From Flavobacteriaceae bacterium (lineage in GTDB: Bacteria > Bacteroidota > Bacteroidia > Flavobacteriales > Flavobacteriaceae): a DNA stretch of 7,379 nucleotides. The notes below the pieces were generated by a model, which searched no databases, was not told the origin of the DNA, and saw only the letters and a list, made by a program, of their open reading frames with translations. How positions within the stretch are numbered: position 1 is the stretch's first letter; each line of letters begins with the position of its first letter. The position numbers were made by a program, and so were the translations under genes. Location: assembly GCA_029253805.1 (NCBI GenBank), contig JAQWYU010000204.1, forward strand, positions 1 to 7,379, written 5' to 3'. Positions 1 to 6,333 of this stretch are shown here, piece by piece.

Positions 1-923
1 TAGATTCTTTGGTTCAAAATAATAATGATTTAAAAGTATCTTTAAAACTGTATAGGAATTTTTTAAAAAAAGTTAGTATTTACAAGACAAAACCAATCAA
101 AAAATATAGAAGTATAAACAACGGCAAACAATTCGTTACAGGACAAAAAGTTTGTTTGTGTGAGGCCCAAAATGATTCTATTTATTTTGTTGGCCAATTT
201 GTAACTTCTGGCAGAGGTAAATCTAGGACTGAAATTTTAGATAGCATTGAAGATAATCCCCCTGAATATAAATACTTTGAGGCCCTACCAACTGGAAAAG
301 ACAAAAATTATTATGCTCCATTGTACCGGATAACCTCCAAAAACTGGGAGACGCAAAGAAAGTATGGCAAAGTTGATAAATTTAGAGATAGTTTAATGGG
401 AGGAGGAAACAAGAGAGTTACCTTTTTTGACGGTAAGTCTCAGTTACCAAATTTTATGCTTATGCGTCCCGATCCTATGTACCCTAGAGCTATGAGACAA
501 AACGGTATTCATGAGTCTAGTCTATCAATAGTCAGTAAATGTATGTTGGGAACTCCTCAAAGCCTTGGATGTTTAAGAATGTCAGACTACACATCTAAAT
601 TTTTAAGGTGGTGGACTCCACAGAGCGCTAAATTATTTGTATACATTGATGAATCTCGCTGTACTAACAGCGTTATTGATAATATATACAAAGAAATGCC
701 TTTTAAAAATATAAAAGAGGGAAATGTATTTAGGCGATGGATACACAAAAATCATTTAAAATATGCTAAAAAACTTGATTTAGATACTAAAGGTTCCTGT
801 AATAATTGTTACATGTATCAAGCTTGGAGTAATTTTAAAAATGAATTTTTAAGCTCAGACGAAGGCCGTATATTTGCAGACAGAATTAGTTTACAGTCTC
901 AAAACATAGAAAATCACTTGTAA
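1..923 (+). CDS. L,D-transpeptidase (YkuD-type catalytic domain), 5'-partial at window edge
   Basis: Enzyme that forms 3-3 cross-links in peptidoglycan or exchanges its terminal D-amino acid, acting in the periplasm. Residues are numbered from the TTG at 9; the frame is open to the left edge, so the true N-terminus, probably with a signal sequence, is outside the window. The YkuD domain spans roughly residues 45-215: an early strand ending VTSGRG (65-70), LPTGKD (93-98) matching the family's TPxG turn, His168 in GIHES, then SLGCLRM with Ser185, catalytic Cys188 and Arg190. The usual [S/T]HGC motif has Leu186 in place of His. A C-terminal extension (about 216-304) has an FRRWI...LDLDTKGSCNNCY pattern; I have a vague memory of similar modules at the C-termini of Bacteroidota cell-wall proteins, which is inference only. 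The stop lies one base before the permease start, so the two are probably co-transcribed. The family call is firm; the cellular substrate is not known. Confidence 0.87.
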   Translation, partial: DSLVQNNNDLKVSLKLYRNFLKKVSIYKTKPIKKYRSINNGKQFVTGQKVCLCEAQNDSIYFVGQFVTSGRGKSRTEILDSIEDNPPEYKYFEALPTGKDKNYYAPLYRITSKNWETQRKYGKVDKFRDSLMGGGNKRVTFFDGKSQLPNFMLMRPDPMYPRAMRQNGIHESSLSIVSKCMLGTPQSLGCLRMSDYTSKFLRWWTPQSAKLFVYIDESRCTNSVIDNIYKEMPFKNIKEGNVFRRWIHKNHLKYAKKLDLDTKGSCNNCYMYQAWSNFKNEFLSSDEGRIFADRISLQSQNIENHL

Positions 924-924
924 T

Positions 925-2235
925 TTGGAAAAAAAAATAGGTTTATTAGGCGCAATTATGATTGTAATTGCAAATATGATTGGAGTTGGTATTTTTACAA
1001 GTTTAGGTTTTCAATTGATTGAACTTTCCGATTATCGTGCAATATTGATAATGTGGGCTCTTGGTGGGTTTTTAGCATTAGCTGGAACATTTTGCTACTC
1101 TGAACTTAGTGCAGCTTATCCTCGCTCTGGAGGTGAATATCATTTTTTAAATATTTCTTTTGGTAAATTATTAGGGTTTTTATCTGCATGGACTTCTATG
1201 TTAGTTGGGTTTGCTGCTCCAATAGCCGCTGCTGCCTACGCATTCTCAAAGTATATTAATGCATCTATTGGTCTTAAATTGTCACCAATCTTAATTGGAG
1301 CTACTTTAATTGTTGTGATTAGTATATTACAATCAATAAATACTTCTGTTGGAAATCAATTCCAGATCTATTTTACAATTGGAAAAATAGCTTTAATTAT
1401 TCTGTTTATTGTCGGAGGTTTTTGGATGATTTTAGATAATGACTTTTCAACCCAAAAAACAAACTTGATTACAGGAGATTTAATAGATCAAATTTTAAGC
1501 CCTGGATTTTGGATTGGTTCAATATTTGTATCATACGCATATTCTGGTTGGAATGCTACAACTTATATTATTGATGATATAAAAAACCCAAAAAAGAATG
1601 TTTTGAGATCTACTGTTTTTGGAACCATATTAGTAACTATTTTGTACTTATGTCTTAATTATATTTTTTTAGAATCTTCACCAGCCATAGAAATGGCTGG
1701 AAAAGAAGAAATTGGTTTTATTGCTGCTAAAAATTTATTCGGGTCAAAAGCTGGTTTATTAATAAGTGCTGCAATAGCATTCTTTCTAATTTCTTCTGTA
1801 AGTGCTATGACTATTGTTGGCCCTAGAGTCCTTAAAAGAGTTAACCAAGATTATAAAATTTTTAATTTTGGAAAAAATGAACATAAAAACAATCCTCCAA
1901 GATTAGCTATTTTAATTCAAACCGTAATTTCAGTACTAATTTTGACAACCAGCAGTTTTGATTTTATTATAACTAGTATGGGGTTTTTGTTAAGTATTTT
2001 TTCAACTTTAACTGCGGCTAGTGTAATAATTTTACGCGTTAAAGAACCAAACGTTGAAAGACCTTGGAAAGTTCCACTATATCCAATAATACCTTTATTA
2101 TATTGTTTTTTTAATTTTTGGGTAATTTATTACATTATAATTAATAGGCCAATTAGTGCTTTGACTGGATTTATATTTCTATTTTGTGGTTTTATTACTT
2201 ATTATTTTCTAAATAAATCTAAGGCTAAGTTTTAA
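925..2235 (+). CDS. APC-superfamily amino-acid permease
   Basis: Inner-membrane secondary transporter of the amino acid-polyamine-organocation superfamily, expected to move amino acids by proton symport or by exchange. The 436-aa length and about 12 hydrophobic segments (near 6-28, 38-58, 83-108, 121-138, 152-172, 193-215, 230-250, 277-300, 327-341, 348-370, 384-406, 410-428) suit the family. Signature stretches are GVGIF (20-24, the unwound part of helix 1 that binds substrate), CYSELSAAYPRSGGEYHFL (57-75), the helix 6 region SGWNATTY with DDIKNPKKNV (207-226), and RPWKVPLYPIIP (379-390). The TTG at 925 is the only reasonable start: an in-frame stop lies at 907-909, no ATG lies between, and the first internal ATG (958) would cut helix 1. 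It follows the L,D-transpeptidase stop by one base, which suggests translational coupling. Substrate specificity cannot be read from the sequence. Confidence 0.92.
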   Translation: MEKKIGLLGAIMIVIANMIGVGIFTSLGFQLIELSDYRAILIMWALGGFLALAGTFCYSELSAAYPRSGGEYHFLNISFGKLLGFLSAWTSMLVGFAAPIAAAAYAFSKYINASIGLKLSPILIGATLIVVISILQSINTSVGNQFQIYFTIGKIALIILFIVGGFWMILDNDFSTQKTNLITGDLIDQILSPGFWIGSIFVSYAYSGWNATTYIIDDIKNPKKNVLRSTVFGTILVTILYLCLNYIFLESSPAIEMAGKEEIGFIAAKNLFGSKAGLLISAAIAFFLISSVSAMTIVGPRVLKRVNQDYKIFNFGKNEHKNNPPRLAILIQTVISVLILTTSSFDFIITSMGFLLSIFSTLTAASVIILRVKEPNVERPWKVPLYPIIPLLYCFFNFWVIYYIIINRPISALTGFIFLFCGFITYYFLNKSKAKF

Positions 2236-2259
2236 TTAAAACATAATACCCCTTTTTAA

Positions 2260-3276
2260 ATTAGCAAAAAAAAACTATTATTTTGTTATAAGAAAATTAT
2301 TAAAATTTCAACACTATTTATTTGTATTCTAATACATTCTTGTGGGTACAACAATTCTGAAAACAAACTTAAACTAAACTAAACTAAAACGCGACTTATA
2401 ATGACTTTGTCGATAAGTCCTTGTTAGGAAATGAGGCTGTAGCTCCTTTTTACGAAGAAATTTCTAAAGCACTCGATGATCTTTTAGATATAAACTATGA
2501 TTTAGTTAAACAAACTGAAATCTCTGAATATAAGCTTACCGAGACAGAAACTGATGATCTTAAATCATCACTTGGAAACCTTTTTAGTTCAAGTATGGAT
2601 CTTGTTGATATTACATCTTCTGGCATAGGTATGGAAATGGCTTATGCATCTGTAGATGAACAGTTGAGGATTTTGAAGGGTTTTGAGAAAACTTTCAAAA
2701 AAGAAAATATTTAGAACTTAACTCAGGATTTAAAACCTATATCATTAATGTTTATCCACTCAAGGATATGTTTACTAATGGCGATGATGCTTTAAGTTTA
2801 AACTTAAATAAAAAAACGACCAAAGTATTCAAATCAAACCCAAAATTGGATGCGTATTTTATGGATAAGCTAACTCCAGCCTATTACGATCTTATAAAAA
2901 GTTGTATGCAATTACATAAAGTAGTAGCTTTAAATAAGCTTCAAAAAAATCAAGTAGTTTCCTTAAAATTACAAATGACGTCTAAAGATAAAAATTATGG
3001 ATTATTTAAAAACACAAAATCTATCATCAACTTTAAAAAACAACTACTTAGATTTCACTAAATTAAATGATTTAAAAAACTCTGATATCTCCAAAGAAAT
3101 TGAATTCATGAATGAAAATTCTGTAAAATTACTTGAAAATTATAGCCTTAAATTAAACTCAAAAATTGATTAGCTACATTGGATCTGAAAACCTAGGAAG
3201 TTTTGAAAAGATTATGCTATCTAATGTGAAAAACGTTAATAAACGAGAGATTAAGAAAATATTAAGAAAGCTATAG
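2260..3276 (+). pseudogene. Multiply frameshifted lipoprotein gene of unknown family
   Basis: Remnant of one gene for a lipoprotein of about 330 aa. The first segment (2260-2382) reads KKIIKISTLFICILIHSCG, a lipoprotein signal peptide with the lipid-modified Cys encoded at 2341-2343, but its frame has no ATG, GTG or TTG, only ATT at 2260. Coding then jumps frame four times. Segment 2388-2714 contains PFYEEISKALDDLLDINYDL. Segment about 2705-3061 contains LNSGFKTYIINVYPLKDM and PKLDAYFMDKLTPAYYDL. Segment about 3003-3173 contains NNYLDFTKLNDLKNSD. The last segment, about 3163-3276, contains SYIGSENLGSFEKIML and ends at TAG. The breaks fall at an AAACT repeat (2365-2385) and at A runs 2697-2702, 3008-3012 and 3161-3165. 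The reconstructed protein is hydrophilic and probably helical; I do not recognise its family. Two pieces (2421-2714 and 2768-3061) would be called as separate 97-aa genes by an ORF finder, but they are fragments. Sequencing error is the main alternative to real decay. Confidence 0.75.
2365..2385. repeat. AAACT short tandem repeat inside the broken lipoprotein gene
   Basis: One AAACT, a single T, then three perfect AAACT copies, followed by the near-copy AAAAC. It lies 22 bases after the lipoprotein Cys codon of the pseudogene, exactly where its signal-peptide frame ends at TAA (2380-2382) and the next coding segment begins in another frame. Loss of one 5-base unit would align the two frames, but a TAA created by the repeat would remain, so simple slippage does not restore the gene. 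Confidence 0.7.
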
Positions 3277-3554
3277 ATTAATCAATATTAAGTAACACAC
3301 CACGGCAGTAATTGATATTTTTAATTACTAAGGTTTAAACTATGTACTTGTCTAAATGTTCTCCAAAAACGAAATTTAGAAAGTGTGTAGTAGTATTGTG
3401 TGTAAACCTATTTAGAGCAATATGTAATTAAATATATCTCATTTTTATTTACTTTTTTTACTAAATTTTTGAAAAGGAGTTTTTTGATCAATAAATGGCA
3501 ATATTCAATTTTTTTTGGTGTGTTAAAATTTTTTTCTTGGACAGAAGCATTTAC
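3277..3554. other. Gene-poor AT-rich spacer with a weak inverted repeat
   Basis: No convincing gene is present. Positions 3307-3313 (AGTAATT) and 3323-3329 (AATTACT) form a perfect 7-bp inverted repeat with a 9-base loop. There is no T run on the 3' side, so I do not call it a terminator, although it sits 30 bases after the end of the broken lipoprotein gene. GTGTGTA occurs twice between 3383 and 3403. The right part (3411-3554) is an open frame on the minus strand following the stop at 3555-3557; it is discussed with the short minus-strand frame at 3555-3689. Confidence 0.4.
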
Positions 3555-3689
3555 TTACCTTCCATATTCATCATAAATAAAATTGTCGTCACTAAAAACA
3601 TGGGACAAATTTTCGGAAATTTTGTTTAGATGCACTCTATTTTCAAAAGTTAATTTCATTGAAATAGAGGCAGTTTGTTTCACAAGCAC
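3555..3689 (-). pseudogene. Short reading frame, possible gene remnant, downstream of the secreted protein
   Basis: Minus-strand frame of 44 codons. A GTG at 3689-3687 overlaps the TAG stop of the upstream secreted-protein gene by one base; an internal ATG at 3659 would give a 34-residue peptide starting MKLTFENRVHLNKISENL and ending DDNFIYDEYGR. After the TAA at 3557-3555 the same frame stays open for another 48 codons to a TAG at 3410-3408 (reading VNASVQEKNFNTPK and then a Lys/Leu-rich stretch). The first part looks protein-like, mixed and not merely AT-driven. The second part is rich in Lys, Asn and Ile and could be chance in such AT-rich DNA. I do not recognise any family. It may be the start of a gene broken by a nonsense mutation, a tiny coupled gene, or nothing. 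Confidence 0.25.
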
Positions 3690-4219
3690 TAATTTATTCG
3701 ATAAAAATCGATATAGGATTCTTCAAATAAAATATCACATTGTTCACCTTCAATTTCTGGACAATAACTTACTTTTAAACTTACATTAAATTCTATTCCT
3801 TTTTTTATTTCAATATTGACTGTTCTGTCAAAAATGAAATTTGTGGGTACATCGTTATAATCTCTATGTGTTTCTCTATAAAGTTCAAAAGTCTTTTCAA
3901 ATATAGGTTTTAAAAAGTTGTGTTTTTCGATAGAATGAATTTTATATGCCATTACAGTGTATCCTCCAGGATATCCATAACGATAATAGGTATTTAAATA
4001 TTCCTTTTCTTTTATTTTGATAAGCTTATAATTCACTACATTTCCCCACTGACCACCATAAATTGTGTCTGATAAGCTGCCTTTTTCTACTACTAAACTT
4101 CCAAAACAGTTTCTGCAATATCTGCTTTCAATTCCTTTGAAACTTATTTTAGATTCCTGTTGAGCATTAGCAAAAGATATACTGAAAATTACTATTAAAA
4201 TAAGATTATTAAATTTCAT
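3689..4219 (-). CDS. Small secreted protein with four cysteines, unknown function
   Basis: Protein of 176 aa that I do not recognise. It starts with a clear Sec signal peptide: Lys2, then a hydrophobic core (LILIVIFSISFA), with likely cleavage by signal peptidase I after ANA (17-19). There is no Cys in lipobox position, so it should be soluble in the periplasm or secreted. The mature part holds four cysteines, Cys35 and Cys38 (CRNC) and Cys153 and Cys161, which could form two disulfides or bind a metal. The middle is aromatic and Gly-rich (YYRYGYPGGYTVMAY, 78-92), and the whole is compatible with a small beta-rich domain. The ATG at 4219 is the natural start because it gives the complete signal peptide. 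It is separated by about 190 bases from the SGNH gene upstream on the same strand, so it probably has its own promoter, though I cannot point to one. Confidence 0.75.
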   Translation of the reverse strand: MKFNNLILIVIFSISFANAQQESKISFKGIESRYCRNCFGSLVVEKGSLSDTIYGGQWGNVVNYKLIKIKEKEYLNTYYRYGYPGGYTVMAYKIHSIEKHNFLKPIFEKTFELYRETHRDYNDVPTNFIFDRTVNIEIKKGIEFNVSLKVSYCPEIEGEQCDILFEESYIDFYRIN

Positions 4220-4339
4220 TTTTTATTAGTATTATGCTATAAAATACCATAAGTATTATAATTATTTCGGCTGCTAAAATATTGATGAAATTCTATTTTA
4301 TTAGAAAAAATATTAAACTTTTCTTTTTTTCTCATTAAT

Positions 4340-4396
4340 TTAAATATAACAAAAAATAATATTTCCAAGGATTAAAATCGAACTATTTTGAGGAGG
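4340..4396 (-). terminator. Degenerate terminator-like region after the 282-aa SGNH gene
   Basis: Read on the minus strand, the region just after the gene's stop contains a weak hairpin AAAAT-AGTTCG-ATTTT (within 4375-4390), then TTGGAAATATTATTTTTTG with a U-rich tail. The tail closely resembles the 3' half of the terminator at 6234-6275 (TTTAATC, GGGAAT, T6), but its left arm is poorly preserved. It may be a decayed copy of the same terminator; strength is uncertain. Confidence 0.35.
4373..4391. repeat. 19-bp direct repeat, copy A
   Basis: TAAAATCGAACTATTTTGA, identical to the copy at 5348-5366 and in the same orientation. It lies 17 bases beyond the stop of the 282-aa SGNH gene. Similarity continues weakly on both sides (an AAGG-like stretch before it and GAG...GATCT after it). 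The core is an imperfect palindrome, AAAAT and ATTTT around CGAACT. Confidence 0.85.
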
Positions 4397-4408
4397 ATCT
4401 AAGTGTTT

Positions 4409-5257
4409 TTAAAACTTATAATTAGAATCATGACTATCGCTTATTTGCTTTGCGATTTCGTGTAAGTCTGTATTAAATCCTGTTTCATAAGAAAAGGTAC
4501 TAAGATCAACTCCGTAGATATTATTAAGCCATAATAGTGAGCCTGTTTCTCGAATGATATCACCTTGATGCCCTTTATTATCAACAAACAATGAAGTTGG
4601 ATGTGGACCAAATCTTGTTATGTCATCCAGCAGTTCATTATTAATATTCATTTGATCTAAATTAACTGATGTCCTCCCTGTTGGAATAGTGAAAATTTTT
4701 GTAGAAGGAAATTCAATACGTAAAATATCTACCATCTCATTGTGCACAATATCATTAACAAAATAATCGTACAATTCATGTATAGTATTAAACTCGTATT
4801 CTTGTGCACGTTCTTCCCAATCTGCAGGGAAATCAATTTGTGGTATCGCTATAAAGATTGTAATGTTTGGATTGTTTTGCAATGCATAGTTTATCCATGA
4901 ACGATGCCCTTCAATACGATCATCGGTTTCATGGCCTGCTGTCATCCCGAAAACATCAATATTTCCTGCATCAAGAGCTGCTTTGATTTGTTGGTGTTCA
5001 TTACTGTCAGAATCATTCCAAAAATTGATTGGTCTTCCATTTTCCCCTCCACGAGTAATTCGGGTACTGCTGTGATTTTCAAATCCAGCGATAATCGACA
5101 AGTTATCAAGTTTTTCAGCATAGGGTTTAAAGAAACTATTCCCGATAAGTAGCATATTATAGCCCTCTGTTTCTATTGACTGTGAAGAACTTTCTTCATT
5201 ATCACATGACATAAGCATCATCATTAACGAAGCTGTCAAAAATATGATTTCTTTCAT
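4409..5257 (-). CDS. SGNH/GDSL-fold hydrolase lipoprotein, divergent (GNSF type)
   Basis: Lipoprotein of 282 aa. The signal peptide MKEIIFLTASLMMMLMSC puts the lipid-modified Cys at residue 18, followed by DNEE; acidic residues directly after the Cys resemble the Bacteroidota surface-export signal, so the outer face of the outer membrane is possible. The domain begins with LLIGNSFF (36-43), in which Ser41 takes the place of the nucleophile of SGNH hydrolases. RGGENG (69-74) fits the block II glycine. No GxND block III is seen; TAGHETDD (106-113) lies where one would expect it. Near the C-terminus VDNKGHQG (225-232) gives Asp226 and His230, one residue further apart than the canonical DxxH. 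The fold suggests an esterase or carbohydrate deacetylase, perhaps of the GNSF-motif families, but the incomplete blocks leave activity open. It follows the other SGNH lipoprotein gene on the same strand across a terminator. Confidence 0.78.
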   Translation of the reverse strand: MKEIIFLTASLMMMLMSCDNEESSSQSIETEGYNMLLIGNSFFKPYAEKLDNLSIIAGFENHSSTRITRGGENGRPINFWNDSDSNEHQQIKAALDAGNIDVFGMTAGHETDDRIEGHRSWINYALQNNPNITIFIAIPQIDFPADWEERAQEYEFNTIHELYDYFVNDIVHNEMVDILRIEFPSTKIFTIPTGRTSVNLDQMNINNELLDDITRFGPHPTSLFVDNKGHQGDIIRETGSLLWLNNIYGVDLSTFSYETGFNTDLHEIAKQISDSHDSNYKF

Positions 5258-5287
5258 TTAATATTACTTTTTGAAAAAAGCTAATAT

Positions 5288-5326
5288 AAAAAATATTCCC
5301 TAAAATAAATTTTATTTTAGGGAATA
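5288..5326 (-). terminator. Strong rho-independent terminator between the two SGNH genes
   Basis: A perfect 16-base inverted repeat (arms 5294-5309 and 5311-5326, cores TTCCCTAAAATAAA and TTTATTTTAGGGAA) is followed on the minus strand by six U (A run 5288-5293). It lies about 94 bases after the stop of the 245-aa SGNH gene and 30 bases before the start of the 282-aa one, so it should end transcription of the former. On the plus strand no T run follows, so it is oriented. Confidence 0.82.
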
Positions 5327-5347
5327 ATGCCGTGGAGCAAAAGGGAG

Positions 5348-5366
5348 TAAAATCGAACTATTTTGA
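5348..5366. repeat. 19-bp direct repeat, copy B
   Basis: Second copy of TAAAATCGAACTATTTTGA, 975 bases from copy A. It lies 53 bases beyond the stop of the 245-aa SGNH gene and ahead of the terminator, so each SGNH gene has one copy on its 3' side. Flanking bases AGAG...TTGATCT partly match those at copy A. Confidence 0.85.
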
Positions 5367-5419
5367 AGAGAATTTGATCTCACTCTGTAAATCGTTGGAT
5401 TAAATGTAACCTCTTTTAT

Positions 5420-6157
5420 TTATTCCAACACATTTGTAAGAACAGTATAATATCTATTGGCGATAAACACAGCACCTGCTTCATTGTAATGTACGTCATC
5501 AGCTAACAAATCGTCATTAAATCCTGTAAACATATCCACTGCCATTACAGAAGAGGTACTCGTTGTTTTATTAGCTGCAATATTTAATATTTCTTGCTGC
5601 ATTTGTGTAAAAAACTCAGTTAATTCTGAAGTCATTATATCACTTCTACCAGGAGCCATCTGCTCAAGGATAATTGTGATATTAGGATTGTCGGCTTGAA
5701 GAATATCAATTATATAATTGATATTTGATACTGCTTGTGAATAGGGTAATCCTTCAAGTGCGTCATTACCCCCTGGCGAACTTAGTAAAATAATATCAGC
5801 AGACCCCGTTTGATTTAACCAACCACCAAGGCTATTTAGTATTTCACCAGATGTCCAACCACCTCTACCTTCGTGGTCTACATCAAAATTCATATTATTA
5901 AATGTTGGATAAGAAGATTCGTCAGTTTGAGTTCCAATAAAATCAAAAATCCAATTATTTTCTTTTAAGTTTTTCCAAAGTTCATATCTGTAGCTTTCAA
6001 ATTCAGGTCTAGACCCCTCAACTCTTGATGCTCCTAGAGCTAGTATTTTATTTATGGAGGGGCTTTGTGAATTAGTACTAGAATCATCATCTTGATTGCA
6101 TGCATTGAAAGTTAATATTAATAATACTATTATCAGTAATTTAATTTTTTGAATCAT
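5420..6157 (-). CDS. SGNH/GDSL-family esterase lipoprotein with complete motif set
   Basis: Lipoprotein of 245 aa. The signal peptide ends in LTFNAC (Cys20), followed by NQDDD; this acidic stretch resembles the surface-export signal of Bacteroidota lipoproteins, so display on the cell surface is plausible. All four SGNH blocks are visible: LALGAS (39-44) with nucleophile Ser44 in a GAS instead of GDS context; RGGWTSGEI (98-106) with the block II glycine; SPGGND (127-132) with Asn131 of block III; and DDVHYNEAG (220-228) with Asp220 and His223 as DxxH. Length is normal for a single-domain enzyme such as lysophospholipase-like or acetylxylan-esterase-like members. It is likely an O-acyl esterase acting on carbohydrate or lipid; the substrate is not readable. 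It is preceded by the RND gene and its terminator, and followed by its own terminator, so it is probably transcribed alone from the 176-base upstream spacer. No clear -7 box was found. Confidence 0.88.
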   Translation of the reverse strand: MIQKIKLLIIVLLILTFNACNQDDDSSTNSQSPSINKILALGASRVEGSRPEFESYRYELWKNLKENNWIFDFIGTQTDESSYPTFNNMNFDVDHEGRGGWTSGEILNSLGGWLNQTGSADIILLSSPGGNDALEGLPYSQAVSNINYIIDILQADNPNITIILEQMAPGRSDIMTSELTEFFTQMQQEILNIAANKTTSTSSVMAVDMFTGFNDDLLADDVHYNEAGAVFIANRYYTVLTNVLE

Positions 6158-6233
6158 TTAGTTTTTTTTAAAATATAAAAATTTTGTTTTCAATCTAATT
6201 AGTTACTAATATTTATTGTTAGCTAAATTAATC

Positions 6234-6275
6234 AAAAAATTATTCCCACGATTAAATTATTATTTTAGGAATAAT
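6234..6275 (-). terminator. Rho-independent terminator after the RND transporter gene
   Basis: Perfect 8-bp arms (6239-6246 ATTATTCC and 6268-6275 GGAATAAT) enclose a 21-base AT-rich loop that can pair partly further. On the minus strand a run of six U follows (A run 6234-6239). It lies 58 bases after the transporter stop. Its left arm on the minus strand (TTATTCCTAAAATAA) is nearly the same as that of the terminator at 5288-5326. Confidence 0.65.
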
Positions 6276-6333
6276 ACCTAAAGTAGAGAATAATTTAAAT
6301 CTTGAATCTTTGCCAGTATTTGTATTAAATAAA

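Noticed and set aside
2365..2390. AAACT repeats as a CRISPR-like array
   Set aside because: Five-base units without spacers; this is a microsatellite-type repeat.
2421..3061. Two separate 97-aa hypothetical genes
   Set aside because: Neither has a convincing start (the first uses TTG within an open frame extending to 2388), and both read on from neighbouring segments through A-run frame changes, so they are pieces of one broken gene.
3583..3789. Plus-strand open frame of 68 codons
   Set aside because: It mostly overlaps the minus-strand secreted-protein gene and short frame, starts at a non-ATG codon and has no recognisable content; a shadow frame.
4373..4391. TAGTTCGATTTTAATCC on the minus strand as a tRNA T-arm and therefore a tRNA fragment or att site
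   Set aside because: The bases around TTCGATT do not form the 5-bp T stem, and no acceptor or anticodon arm is found nearby.
4904..5152. Plus-strand open frame of 82 codons inside the 282-aa SGNH gene
   Set aside because: Lies fully antisense to a gene with a signal peptide and motif matches; no protein features of its own.
5258..5281. TAGCTTTT on the minus strand as a Bacteroidota -7 box (TAnnTTTG) for the 282-aa gene
   Set aside because: The last base mismatches and there is no TTG at the -33 distance; too weak to annotate in such AT-rich DNA.
4373..5366. 19-bp repeats as integron attC-like sites
   Set aside because: No GTTRRRY or RYYYAAC core is present at either copy, and no integrase gene is visible in the window.
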